DNA of 64,000 bases from Pseudoalteromonas caenipelagi (GTDB lineage Bacteria > Pseudomonadota > Gammaproteobacteria > Enterobacterales > Alteromonadaceae), in assembly GCF_013140855.1 (NCBI RefSeq), contig NZ_JABBPG010000005.1, forward strand, positions 1-64,000, written 5' to 3'. Under the pieces are notes generated by a model. It searched no databases and was not told where the DNA came from. It saw nothing but the letters and a program-made list of their open reading frames with translations. Positions 51,962-61,257 of this stretch are shown here, one piece after another (the first letter of the stretch is position 1; each line of letters starts with the position of its first letter). A program made the position numbers and the translations under genes.

Positions 51962-54076
51962 CTAGGGCCACGTGACTTTAACGAGATCACTATCTGCAAG
52001 TAAAGAATGAGAAACCAAAATCTTATCGCCACTTGGATGGAGGCTAAACTCTGTATCCCAACTATTTTCAAATAACAGCTTTTGCTCAAATTTACCGGTA
52101 TCTAAGGCATATCGATTCAGATAAACATTTAGTTTTACAGCCTCAGTCCAGTACACATAGTTGCCTTGCACACGCCAGTTTAAAAAATCAAACTGCTCGA
52201 ATTGAAGTAGCTCTTTTCTATTGCCATCTTTTGTTTCTAACCATAGTCGGTAGTCACTGTCTGTCACAAAGCTCATGCCATTGGCTAGTTCTTTTCGCTC
52301 AGTCAGGCCGCTCTCAATTCTCACCTTTTTACCGGTAGCCAGATCATAGCGATATAGCACATCTTCTACCCCTTCAAGCCTTGCATAATAAATACTTTGC
52401 CCCGTTTGGCTCCAATGAGGAATCCCAACTTGCTCCTCCGCAAGGCTTATTCGAGTAAATTGCTTAGACGCAATATCGAGCACAAAAATACGCTCCTCTA
52501 TTTTACCGATTAACTTAGTTCCCTCGGGGTTCAATGACATACGAGTTACAATGTGGCGAGCATTAAACGTATGCAATATTTGCTCTTGGCCATTTTTGTC
52601 TAACGACTTGATATAAGCGTGCTCAGTATTCTTACTGGTAAAATAGATGCGCTCCCCTTGATGGCCGTAAATAGGGTTGAAGTCAGCATTAGGGTCTGGG
52701 AAATGCGCCAACGAGGTGATATCAGCGCTACTGAAAGGGTTTTTGATTTCCAAGTTATCTTTATAGTTCATATGGTGCTGGCGCATAAATAAACACTTTT
52801 TCCCACACGAATAAAACGCATCATTCAACCCAGGCGAACTATGTGCTTGCTCTGTCAACTGCTCTGTTTTGGTATCAAAATAGTACACATCACCTTTAAA
52901 ACTTGTAATAACAAGGTGTTGAGAAGATTTTTTAAGCCATACCAAATTAGATGCAAAAAAGCTGAGGTTCACTTCAGTAATAATATTTTGCTGGTTTAGA
53001 TCATGTATTAACAAGTGATAGCGACGCTCCGACATATTCCGAAGAACAGCTAAATAACGCCCATCAGGGGATAACTTTGCGGCATAATCGCCTCTGCCTT
53101 TAACAAACGGAAAGGTCACTTGCTGAAACTGGTTTTGACTGATCGAATAGCTATAAATGGCATTTTGTTTCAAGCTGTTATGGCCAGACGAAGGCGCGCT
53201 TACGTATAAGGTGTCATTATCTTCACCAAATGACAGAGGGTATGCATATGCAAGGTTAAAGTTCAATAATTTAGCGTCATGTAACCCCACCTCATCATAT
53301 TTAGCAACAAAGCTTTGCATCCCACTTGGAGTGTCTTTACTGTACGCAACATATTCTCCATCATCGGAAAAAAACGCTAAGAAATAGCTGTTACTGTCAA
53401 ATGATAAGCGATGCACACTCCCTGTCGTCAGATTCTTGCGATACAAGGCAAATGGACTGTCATTATTTTCTCGATAGATAAACAAAATAGTATTGTGCTT
53501 GGGATGATAACTACCATTTATCTCAGAACCAGACATCTGTGTTAGCAACTCTATGCGCGGCTTCGTGTCCTGGACCATCAACCTGTCAGCGCGTTGGCTC
53601 TGCAAGGTATACAGATAAGCGCCACAAGCGAACAGTATTAAAAGCCCCAATTGGAGCAATAAAAAGTGCTGCCATTTGAGTCTATGCGCAACGAAACTAA
53701 GCGGGTTTGAGCGCCCTTTATTTTTGCGCTCGCCAACCACTTGAACTGGCGCAATCAACACATAACCTTGCATTGGAATGGTCTTTATGTATGTAGGTTC
53801 TTTAGCATCATCTCCCAACGCAACACGTATTTTTTTAACAACCCGCCGAATTGCGTCATCGCTAACTTGCCTATTACCCCATACATTTTCCAGCAATGCC
53901 TGTCGCGATACAACTTCTCCTGCATGTTGTATTAAGAAGTACAGAAAAGCCAAAGGTAAAGGCTCCAATTTGATGGATTGTTCGCCAAACGACACCTCTC
54001 CCGATTGAAAGCACACTTTCTTATCGGCCACCATGTAGTTAGGTGCACTTGTGAAGCCTGATTTTAATTCTTCCAT
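51962..54076 (-). CDS. CadC/ToxR-like membrane regulator with periplasmic TolB-type propeller
   Basis: 704 residues. The N-terminus is an OmpR-type winged helix (about 20-110: LPLAFLYFLIQHAGEVVSRQ, DAIRRVVKKIR, IKTIPMQGYVL), then one transmembrane helix (about 137-158). The periplasmic part (about 160-704) contains repeated beta-propeller blades of TolB/WD40-like type (SPDGRYLAV, NPEGTKLIG, HPSGDKILV). This is the one-component CadC architecture: periplasmic input controls a cytoplasmic DNA-binding domain. It is divergent from a second RND pump, whose adaptor starts 130 bases away, so pump control is the likely role. The signal is unknown. Confidence 0.9.
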   Translation of the reverse strand: MEELKSGFTSAPNYMVADKKVCFQSGEVSFGEQSIKLEPLPLAFLYFLIQHAGEVVSRQALLENVWGNRQVSDDAIRRVVKKIRVALGDDAKEPTYIKTIPMQGYVLIAPVQVVGERKNKGRSNPLSFVAHRLKWQHFLLLQLGLLILFACGAYLYTLQSQRADRLMVQDTKPRIELLTQMSGSEINGSYHPKHNTILFIYRENNDSPFALYRKNLTTGSVHRLSFDSNSYFLAFFSDDGEYVAYSKDTPSGMQSFVAKYDEVGLHDAKLLNFNLAYAYPLSFGEDNDTLYVSAPSSGHNSLKQNAIYSYSISQNQFQQVTFPFVKGRGDYAAKLSPDGRYLAVLRNMSERRYHLLIHDLNQQNIITEVNLSFFASNLVWLKKSSQHLVITSFKGDVYYFDTKTEQLTEQAHSSPGLNDAFYSCGKKCLFMRQHHMNYKDNLEIKNPFSSADITSLAHFPDPNADFNPIYGHQGERIYFTSKNTEHAYIKSLDKNGQEQILHTFNARHIVTRMSLNPEGTKLIGKIEERIFVLDIASKQFTRISLAEEQVGIPHWSQTGQSIYYARLEGVEDVLYRYDLATGKKVRIESGLTERKELANGMSFVTDSDYRLWLETKDGNRKELLQFEQFDFLNWRVQGNYVYWTEAVKLNVYLNRYALDTGKFEQKLLFENSWDTEFSLHPSGDKILVSHSLLADSDLVKVTWP

Positions 54077-54206
54077 AATTCAATAAGTTACCAGTATGAC
54101 TTTTTGTGACCAATTCAGTCTACCGCTAAGTTCATAAACGGTCCATGGTTAATCACAAAGAAAAGTAGATGATGAGTAAAACACAACAATGACCTTGGAA
54201 GATTGT

Positions 54207-55289
54207 ATGACTCATTCGCTTTTAAATATGCTTATCGCATTATTGCTGTCATTACTTAGTACACTGATACCTACATATTGCCATGCCAGCTCCGAACCTT
54301 TGGTTAAAGTAAAGCCAGTTCAAGATTGGTCAAGTGGTTTGGAACATCGCTTAAATTGCTTGGTTTCATTACCTTATCCAATAAATATTTCCAGTGATGT
54401 AGATGCAAAAATATCCTTTGTATTGCCCTCTGGCAGTTTTGCAAAGCAAGGGGAGTTGATAGCGTCACAAGATGGCACCTACCTTGATTTTGAGCTGGCT
54501 CAGCTACAAAAAAAACAGCAAATAGAAAAGTTAAATATGACTCACGCGCAACAAGAGTTTGCGCGTTTATCAAAGCTAAGCAAACAGCATGTATCTGATT
54601 TGGAGCTTAATCAACTCGCATTACAAAGGGACACCGCGAAGCTCAATTATCTGAATCTCGATTCTCAAATTCAGGAATTGAGCAAGCGACTAAGTAACCT
54701 TGCGCATTATGCACCCAGCGACGGTTATGTGCTTCGCACATTGGTATCACCTGGGATGTTCATCACTAATGGTGCAGCAATCGTAGAATTTGCCACACAG
54801 CAAGCAAAAGAGCTTACTTGTGAGTTACCACATGCATTGCTCGAACAATACACCGCCAATACCCAGAGTGAATTTATTCTAGACTCCGGTGAGCGACTCA
54901 CCTTAGAGCGCAGTGCCGCCAATGTAGATAAAACGAGCCAAATGTTAAACCTTTACTTTTCGAGCCAGCAACAGTCTTTTGCCAATTTAAAAATTGCGCA
55001 AAGACTACAAGTCACCATGCGCACTGCGGCAAATAACCTGAGCATCATTCCTTCTGAAAGCGTGATCCTTGCACATGGTCAAAACTATGTCTGGCAAATT
55101 GATAAGCAACTAAAAGCAATCAAAATTCCTATAAAAATCATCAAAAATCTAGGAGACGCTTTTGTCGTTCAAGCAGCTCTGACAAGCGCAAGTAGAGTCG
55201 TAAGTCTTGGACAAAATGGCTTAAAAGAGCAGGTAAGCGTGAGAATTCTGAACGATCAGGCTAATACACATGATGCGGGGGTGAACTAA
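54207..55289 (+). CDS. RND efflux periplasmic adaptor protein
   Basis: 360 residues with a signal peptide (to about 28, HAS). The lipoyl-like segment SDVDAKISFVLPSGSFAKQGELIA near 60, the alpha-hairpin coiled coil (about 95-160, LQKKQQIEKLNMTHAQQEF), the second lipoyl half (APSDGYVLRTLVSPGMF) and the beta-barrel are recognisable. The start at 54207 has GGAAG six bases upstream; the frame can start at 54189. It joins the permease by a one-base TAATG overlap, so the two are co-translated. No outer membrane channel is encoded nearby. Confidence 0.88.
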   Translation: MTHSLLNMLIALLLSLLSTLIPTYCHASSEPLVKVKPVQDWSSGLEHRLNCLVSLPYPINISSDVDAKISFVLPSGSFAKQGELIASQDGTYLDFELAQLQKKQQIEKLNMTHAQQEFARLSKLSKQHVSDLELNQLALQRDTAKLNYLNLDSQIQELSKRLSNLAHYAPSDGYVLRTLVSPGMFITNGAAIVEFATQQAKELTCELPHALLEQYTANTQSEFILDSGERLTLERSAANVDKTSQMLNLYFSSQQQSFANLKIAQRLQVTMRTAANNLSIIPSESVILAHGQNYVWQIDKQLKAIKIPIKIIKNLGDAFVVQAALTSASRVVSLGQNGLKEQVSVRILNDQANTHDAGVN

Positions 55290-58200
55290 TGTTAAACCAG
55301 CGATCTATAGCGCAAAGCAAATATACATCTGTGGTCATTGCCATTGCTGTGCTTATCTGTATCTTGGGCGCCTTTGCAGGCAGTAAGCTTCCCAACGCTT
55401 TGCTACCACCTATCGACCGTCCAGAAATATTGGTGTTTACAGACTGGCCAGGTAAAAGTGCCCAAGAAATAGAGCAAACATTAATCGCTCCGTTAGAAAA
55501 CACTCTGTCAGGCCTTGCTAATAACACCTTAATTGAAAGTAATATATCCAACGGTACTGCATCGACACGGTTAGAGTTTAAAACCAATACCGATATGGAC
55601 GAAGCTTATATGCAGACCCTCAGTAGTATTTCCCAAGTGCCTAATTGGCCTGCCAATGTGGCATCTCCTTATGTATTAAATCAGGCCGATGGTACGGGCG
55701 CAACACTGGCCACGGCAATGCTTTACTCTGAACAGCCAACGTCTAAGCAAGCGTATATCGAGGCATTTAGACATATTGTGTACCCAGCACTGATAAAAGT
55801 TGAAGGTGTTTCAGGTATCGCAACAGCCAGCAATCCAATAGGTCAACGCATTGATATTGAAGTAGATATGGATAAACTTGCACAGCTGCAAATCCCTCTG
55901 TCAGCACTTAGAGCGCCTTTGAGCCTATTAGCAGACCGTTCCGGTAGTACACTCAAATTGGGTGAACGCGAATATGAGCTGCATTTTGCAGGACAGCTAA
56001 GCACAGATGCACTCAATAACCTCGCAGTGTATAGCACAGACTCTCATATTGTTCGCTTACAAGATATTGCGACCGTTCGTAAGCGCATGGAGCAAGAGTG
56101 GGGGTTTTCATCTATGTTTGGCAATAGAGCATTTTACTTTCGCTTAGACCCAAGTAAAGATGTAAACGCACTAGCCACAGTGTCGGCCGTAAAAAACATT
56201 ATTAACGATTTAAATCAAGGCCCACTTAAAGCACAAGGTATGACCCTCGCCTTGAGCCGAGACGATTCAAAAAGCATTCACAGCGCCATTAAACAAGTTT
56301 ACATTGCCCTGCTCATTGGTGTTTTGTTGTCAACGGCGGTGTTGTTTTACTTTTTGTGCAATATCAAAACCGTTAGCTTGGTATTTGTGAGCATTCCAGT
56401 GTGCTTAGCCTGCGTATTACTTGCCATGCTCGCGCTAAATTATAGTCTTAACGTTATTTCGTTGGCAGGTATGGCGCTGTCGATCGGATTATTGCTAGAC
56501 GCTGCTATTGTGGTAGTAGAGAGTATTGAACACAATATAGAACAATCGCCAGATACGCCCTATCTCAATAACATCGCCGCTGCGGTCAACGAGGTAAAAG
56601 GCGCGATTTTATCCTCTACCTTTTCCAGTATTGTGATCTTTATTCCCATCTTGATGATTTCAGGCCCTGAGGCGCAATTGTTTGAAGATTTGGCATTCAC
56701 TATTTCAAGTGCGTTACTTGCCTCTCTGCTAGTGGCTTTGGTACTTATTCCGATATTGGCGCGTTACTTTGTCATCAGACCTGCAAAAAAGTTGGTAAAA
56801 CAGTCTGTGCGTAGCACGAAATTACTTACATTAAGTGCCACTAACGCACCGCTAAAAGCATTGACCTTGTTACTGGGAGTCCCCTTGGCATTGCTTTGTA
56901 TTTATTTTACCAGCCCCCCATTAGACGTGTTACCAGCACCAAAAAGCCGAAGCGCACAAGCATTTATTATTTATTCAGATCCCTTATCTCCCAGTGCAGT
57001 TGAACAACATATCGCAACCCCAGTGCTAGATAGGATCAAAGCCCAAAAAGCTAACCCAGATGCACCAGATTATGAAGTAACCGGCATGTTTTGCTTTCAA
57101 GGTGGATGCTTGCTGTATTTTTATCCACCCGAAGAGTGGGATTACGAGGTGTTTAAAAACTGGATATCAACAACACTGACGCATGATATTGCTGGCACCA
57201 GGGTGTTTATCAGCCAAGGTAATTTGCTCAGTTTTGCATTACCTAACAGTCGCCAAACTCAACTTGATTTACAAGGCGCATCACTAGAAACGCTGCAAAT
57301 TCAGGGGAAATCTTTACTCGAGAAGCTACAAACCCAGTTCCCAGATGCCAATATAGAGGCTCAAAGTGAACTAGATAACCAAAGTGCCCGCATCGCCTTT
57401 ACTCCCAAGTATGAACAACTGGTGCGCTATGGTATCGACAATCGCTTTTTAACTCAGCACTTACAATTGCTTAGCCAAGGTGTGTATTTAGGACAGTTTG
57501 CAAGTGACGGGGAAAACCAACCGTTTTATTTAAAATCACAACAAAACCAAGATTTAGAACAGATGTTAGCCACACAAATCGTGATCCCTAACTTCGGTCT
57601 GGTGCCTTTGTCTGAATTAGTTGATGCAACGTTTACCCTTGCCCCATCGAGCCTACTTAGAGTGGATCAACAAACCAGCGTATCGCTTAATCTGTCTCCG
57701 AGCGAAGGCGAGACCGTGGGGGCCTTTTACGCAAAAGTAAGTGAGTATGTACATACACTACAGCAAAGTAGTGAATTCAAAGGGCTATCAATAAAAGTGA
57801 GAGGCAGCGCCGATAAACTCTCAAACTTTATCAATGAGTTTTTAAATATGTTTAGTTTGTCGATGGTGATCTTACTGTTTTTGCTATGGCTTGCGCTCAA
57901 CTCATGGAAATTAACCTTTGCAGTCATTGCGAGTATGCCTTTAGCCATGGCGGGAGGCATGTTATGCCTAAATCTACTTAATCTATTTAGCGCGCAAAAC
58001 CTCGATATGATCACCTTAATTGGCTTTATTATTTTAATGGGTTTGGTTATCAATAATGCCATCTTGCTTGCTAACAAGTTCCAAGAGTGTGTAGCCCAAG
58101 GCCAACAACAGCATGAGGCTATTTTTAACGCCATTCAAGCACGAAAACGCGCCATTTATATGAGCGCTGGTACGAGTATATTTGGCATGTTGCCACTGAT

Positions 58201-58366
58201 GCTTAACCCCGGTGAAGGGTCTGAAATATATCGTGGTTTAGCAGCGGTGATTATTGGTGGTATGACTTTTAGTGCGTTGTTTAGTTTAAGCTTTATGGCA
58301 GCGGTGTTGTCACTGCCAATGTTTAAACCTAAGACAACCTCTGTACAACTGGTGGCTGCAGCATAA
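55289..58366 (+). CDS. RND-family efflux permease (HAE/AcrB type), second pump
   Basis: 1025 residues with the full AcrB-type topology. TM4 reads GLLLDAAIVVVES, keeping one aspartate (D-A in place of AcrB D407-D408). TM10 reads LVINNAILLAN, again with Asn in place of Lys940. The pump is regulated, by its position, by the adjacent CadC-like protein. A GGGGGTGA stretch upstream of the ATG gives a strong ribosome binding site inside the adaptor gene. The transport substrate is unknown; it could be an antibiotic, a lipid or a metabolite. Confidence 0.9.
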   Translation: MLNQRSIAQSKYTSVVIAIAVLICILGAFAGSKLPNALLPPIDRPEILVFTDWPGKSAQEIEQTLIAPLENTLSGLANNTLIESNISNGTASTRLEFKTNTDMDEAYMQTLSSISQVPNWPANVASPYVLNQADGTGATLATAMLYSEQPTSKQAYIEAFRHIVYPALIKVEGVSGIATASNPIGQRIDIEVDMDKLAQLQIPLSALRAPLSLLADRSGSTLKLGEREYELHFAGQLSTDALNNLAVYSTDSHIVRLQDIATVRKRMEQEWGFSSMFGNRAFYFRLDPSKDVNALATVSAVKNIINDLNQGPLKAQGMTLALSRDDSKSIHSAIKQVYIALLIGVLLSTAVLFYFLCNIKTVSLVFVSIPVCLACVLLAMLALNYSLNVISLAGMALSIGLLLDAAIVVVESIEHNIEQSPDTPYLNNIAAAVNEVKGAILSSTFSSIVIFIPILMISGPEAQLFEDLAFTISSALLASLLVALVLIPILARYFVIRPAKKLVKQSVRSTKLLTLSATNAPLKALTLLLGVPLALLCIYFTSPPLDVLPAPKSRSAQAFIIYSDPLSPSAVEQHIATPVLDRIKAQKANPDAPDYEVTGMFCFQGGCLLYFYPPEEWDYEVFKNWISTTLTHDIAGTRVFISQGNLLSFALPNSRQTQLDLQGASLETLQIQGKSLLEKLQTQFPDANIEAQSELDNQSARIAFTPKYEQLVRYGIDNRFLTQHLQLLSQGVYLGQFASDGENQPFYLKSQQNQDLEQMLATQIVIPNFGLVPLSELVDATFTLAPSSLLRVDQQTSVSLNLSPSEGETVGAFYAKVSEYVHTLQQSSEFKGLSIKVRGSADKLSNFINEFLNMFSLSMVILLFLLWLALNSWKLTFAVIASMPLAMAGGMLCLNLLNLFSAQNLDMITLIGFIILMGLVINNAILLANKFQECVAQGQQQHEAIFNAIQARKRAIYMSAGTSIFGMLPLMLNPGEGSEIYRGLAAVIIGGMTFSALFSLSFMAAVLSLPMFKPKTTSVQLVAAA

Positions 58367-58394
58367 GTGGGTTATAACAATTAATTGTTAAAGC

Positions 58395-58441
58395 AAAAAG
58401 CCTTATCTTAAAGCGCGCCTATGCTGCCTTAAGGTAAGGCT
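58395..58441 (-). terminator. Intrinsic terminator overlapping the end of arfA
   Basis: On the minus strand the stem is AGCCTTACCTTAA (58441-58429, within codons before the stop) with TTAAGATAAGGCT (58411-58399), 12 pairs and one C-A mismatch. It is followed by TTTTT. The arfA stop codon lies in the loop. Confidence 0.85.
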
Positions 58442-58598
58442 CTTGGCCTTTATGTTTTGCATTACGTTTAAAACTCCCTTTACCCTTTTTCGCCTTTTCT
58501 ACTTTTGCTTTAAATAATGTGCTGGTCACCAACGCTTTTAATGCGTTGTCTTTTATATCGCCACGATGATGATCGTGAGCATGTGTTTTTTTGCTCAT
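58419..58598 (-). CDS. arfA: Alternative ribosome-rescue factor ArfA
   Basis: 59 residues. The core DIKDNALKALVTSTLFKAKVEKAKKGKGSFKRNAKHKG corresponds to the E. coli ArfA conserved block [37 protein letters not shown]. ArfA recruits RF2 to ribosomes stalled at mRNA ends without stop codon, a backup to tmRNA. The ATG at 58598 has GGAG upstream; the frame begins earlier at 58610. The terminator hairpin contains the last six codons, so the transcript end lies just past the stop codon. In E. coli arfA mRNA is truncated by such a hairpin so that ArfA accumulates only when tmRNA is limited. Confidence 0.93.
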   Translation of the reverse strand: MSKKTHAHDHHRGDIKDNALKALVTSTLFKAKVEKAKKGKGSFKRNAKHKGQEPYLKAA

Positions 58599-58619
58599 GG
58601 TAAACTCCAAAATTGTTTA

Positions 58620-59050
58620 ATATAACGCCAGTGGCGCGGTGCGATTATTAGGTGTTCGTTGTTAATATGCAAGTGTTTTTGACTTTAAAATTAAAATATT
58701 TTTTCTCTTTAAAAACAAGCGGTTTAATTTGGCATTCAAGAAGAAAACCAAGGTGATTAAGCGCAATGTAACTCGCTTAAGAGATCCTGACCTTCGTCAG
58801 GAGGACGGCAGCGGTATGTTTACCCAAAGCTGCCTTCTTAACTGGTCACGTCATTGTAAATTCACTTCGCCATTGTGAACTTATTTCAAAATCCACTTTG
58901 TCATTCTGAACTTGTTTCAGAAACTTATCACCTAAAGGAGCGACGCTTAGCTCATTCGCATCGCTTTTTTATGCTGTTATAAAACTTACATACCTGCTTG
59001 GCTATACTAACCTCTACCAACAGAAAATAATGACACCAAAGAGTCTGAAT
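58620..59050. repeat. REP-like repeat cluster between arfA and the hydrolase gene
   Basis: Hairpin CCTGAC-CTTC-GTCAGG at 58786-58801 and an inverted repeat GGCAGC...GCTGCC nearby (58807-58834). Three degenerate copies of CATTCTGAACTTGTTTCAGAAAC follow at about 58851-58866, 58871-58893 and 58900-58924. This type of sequence is widespread as an intergenic repeat in Alteromonadales genomes. No gene is seen in the interval. Confidence 0.65.
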
Positions 59051-59989
59051 ATGCCCAGCATTGTAACCTGCCACGGTATTACGCTGAATTATCAAGATGA
59101 AGGCCCCCTCGATGCTCCTCCAATTATTTTGATTATGGGGCTGGGCGCGCAAATGACCGTATGGCCAGATTCTTTTTATTATGGGCTGGTGGAAAACGGT
59201 TTCCGTGTTATTCGCTTTGACAATAGAGATACTGGCCTATCATCACAGCTTGAGCACTGCGGTCGCCCCAGCTTAATAAAAGCGTGGCTCAGTCGGCGGC
59301 TGAAAATATCAAGCAAAGCCCCCTATACCCTTGAAGACATGTGCCAAGACGTTTTAGAACTGATGAAAGCACTAAAAATCAAAAAGGCCCACTTGGTAGG
59401 CGCTTCAATGGGCGGCATGATAGCGCAATTACTCGCTGCCAAGCACAAAAAGAAAGTCCTCAGTTTAACCTCTATTATGTCATCTAGCTCTGCGCCTGCA
59501 CTGTCACGTTCAAACTTAGGGTTGTTATTGAAGCTTGTGCGCTTAAAGCCAACAGCACAAAATCAAGAGAGTGCTGTTGAATACCTTGTAAAGCTCAATC
59601 AGTTAATAGGCAGCCCTGATTATCCGCAAGATGAGCACATTCTTAAGCAGCAAGCACGACTTAGTGTATCTCGTGCACACACCCCTGATGGTTTTAAACG
59701 TCAATTAGTTGCGCTCACTCACAGTGAATCAAAAGATCATTTACTAAAAAAAATAAAGGCGCCAACTTTGGTGATTCACGGCTTAGCCGATCCCATTATT
59801 CCGCTCTCTGCAGGACAAAAAACCGCGCAACAAATACATAAGGCAAAATTTAAAGTAGTGCCCGGAATGGGGCATAACTTCCCTCCTGAGCTAATGAAAA
59901 AACTAACAAAATGGGTGAGCAAGCACGTTAGTAAAGCAGAGCGAAAACTGCTTGAGAAAAAGTCAAGAAATAGACCGATTGGTGCTTAG
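59051..59989 (+). CDS. Alpha/beta hydrolase
   Basis: 312 residues of alpha/beta-hydrolase fold: oxyanion region IILIMGLGAQ near 25, RFDNRDTGLSS, nucleophile elbow GASMGGMIAQ with Ser near 118, a catalytic Asp in GLADPIIPLSAGQ near 250, and the catalytic His in GMGHNFP near 278. The family includes carboxylesterases, lactonases and haloperoxidase-like hydrolases; the substrate is not determinable. The start at 59051 is preferred for its AGAG and domain match; the frame opens at 59030. No signal peptide. Ends in a Lys/Arg-rich tail. Confidence 0.88.
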   Translation: MPSIVTCHGITLNYQDEGPLDAPPIILIMGLGAQMTVWPDSFYYGLVENGFRVIRFDNRDTGLSSQLEHCGRPSLIKAWLSRRLKISSKAPYTLEDMCQDVLELMKALKIKKAHLVGASMGGMIAQLLAAKHKKKVLSLTSIMSSSSAPALSRSNLGLLLKLVRLKPTAQNQESAVEYLVKLNQLIGSPDYPQDEHILKQQARLSVSRAHTPDGFKRQLVALTHSESKDHLLKKIKAPTLVIHGLADPIIPLSAGQKTAQQIHKAKFKVVPGMGHNFPPELMKKLTKWVSKHVSKAERKLLEKKSRNRPIGA

Positions 59990-60109
59990 CTTTTCTTAGC
60001 CTCAAAAACGGTTAGTAAATATTATCACTACTGATACAATCGGGTACAAACGATCAATATGAAAACCCATCATCATATGACTGGGGAAAATATACACCAC
60101 GGAAGATTA

Positions 60110-60685
60110 ATGGAACAAAGCATTGAACCTAAAAACGAAGAAGTGCAAGACGCAGCGAATAATATGGAGTTTTACGTTGTATCCCAAAGAAAGTTCCTTA
60201 TATTGTTTATAGGTACTTTTGGTATGTATGCCTTTTACTGGTTCTTTAGGCATTGGCAACTGTATAAAAATAGCACTAACGAAGATATGTGGCCGATTAT
60301 GAGAGCGCTATTTTCGATATTTTTTGCTCATTCTTTATTTGCATTATTCGAAGCAAAATACCAAATTAAAAACGGTGAAGCCCCAAAAAGTATCAATCAC
60401 CTCGCAACCATTTATGTGGTATTTTCGATTGGTTGTCATATATGTGGCAGGCTGTCTGACAATGGCTATGGTGTGCCCTTTACCACTATCTTGAGCTTAT
60501 TGGTATTACCCGTTTCTTGTTGGGCATTGCTCAAGGCGCAATCACTTGCAAACTATGCTGGTGAGGATGTACTTGGCGAATCAAACAATCAGCTTTCTGG
60601 TCTCAATTATTTTTGGTTAGCGCTAGGGGCACTTTTTTGGGGGTTAGTTTTATTAGGGCTATTCGCAATTATGATGGGTGTATAG
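60110..60685 (+). CDS. Membrane protein of unknown function
   Basis: 191 residues with four to five hydrophobic helices (LILFIGTFGMYAFYWFF near 30, FSIFFAHSLFALF near 75, a region near 105 and FTTILSLLVLPVSCWALL near 125, then LALGALFWGLVLLGLFAIMM at the end). The first helix with YWFFRHWQLYK is like small DUF4234-type membrane proteins, but I am not sure. The ATG at 60110 has GGAAG five bases upstream; upstream ATG codons at 60059 and 60080 are possible. A TTGTGGCC/GGCCACAA hairpin lies downstream (60715-60735) without T-tract. Confidence 0.7.
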   Translation: MEQSIEPKNEEVQDAANNMEFYVVSQRKFLILFIGTFGMYAFYWFFRHWQLYKNSTNEDMWPIMRALFSIFFAHSLFALFEAKYQIKNGEAPKSINHLATIYVVFSIGCHICGRLSDNGYGVPFTTILSLLVLPVSCWALLKAQSLANYAGEDVLGESNNQLSGLNYFWLALGALFWGLVLLGLFAIMMGV

Positions 60686-60833
60686 CTCTTTTAAGAGGAT
60701 AATGATGCGCGCTATTGTGGCCCGATAGGCCACAACATAGACAGCCCCGACTATATTGCAAGTGAGCTTTAATTATCTACCTTAAACGCTTTGTTAATAT
60801 TTTTAATGATGACTGAGCCATATTGACCGAAGC

Positions 60834-61124
60834 TCAATCCTGTAAGAGGCGAGAGACCCCCGCTATTTCCGTAACGCTGCTCACATTACCTCTTTCTATG
60901 ATTTTTAAAATAACCGTCTGAATGCTTTCATCATTGCACACCCCAAGCTTCGACGAGAAAGTTTGAGACTGAGGCTCTGCACCCTCTTCTAAGATAAACT
61001 GCACGACAACCTTTGTTGCCAGCTCTGGCTTTTCACCAAAATATTCAATAGTAACTAATGGGTAGCCTTTAAAACCTTTGCCAACTTGTTTAGCTATTCG
61101 CTTTTTTGCTTTGTCTACGTTCAT
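60834..61124 (-). CDS. Small protein of unknown function
   Basis: 96 residues, cytosolic. Pattern of a basic helix (VDKAKKRIAKQVG), then beta strands (YPLVTIEYFG, TKVVVQFILEEG) and a helix. AAGGG seven bases upstream. I do not recognise the family; the gene stands alone between two hairpin regions. Confidence 0.6.
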   Translation of the reverse strand: MNVDKAKKRIAKQVGKGFKGYPLVTIEYFGEKPELATKVVVQFILEEGAEPQSQTFSSKLGVCNDESIQTVILKIIERGNVSSVTEIAGVSRLLQD

Positions 61125-61257
61125 TTTTAACCCTTATACGGTAACGAACTTCAAAAAATATAACGCTTTGCACAGCGGCATTTAAATAGCTGGCTAAAAT
61201 TAGCGAGGAACAAGCAAAAGCCAGCTGTTTTTCCGTCTAAGCAACTAGTTAGTGATG

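Noticed and set aside
60715-60735. Terminator at the TTGTGGCC/GGCCACAA hairpin
   Set aside because: The stem is clear but no T-tract follows on either strand.
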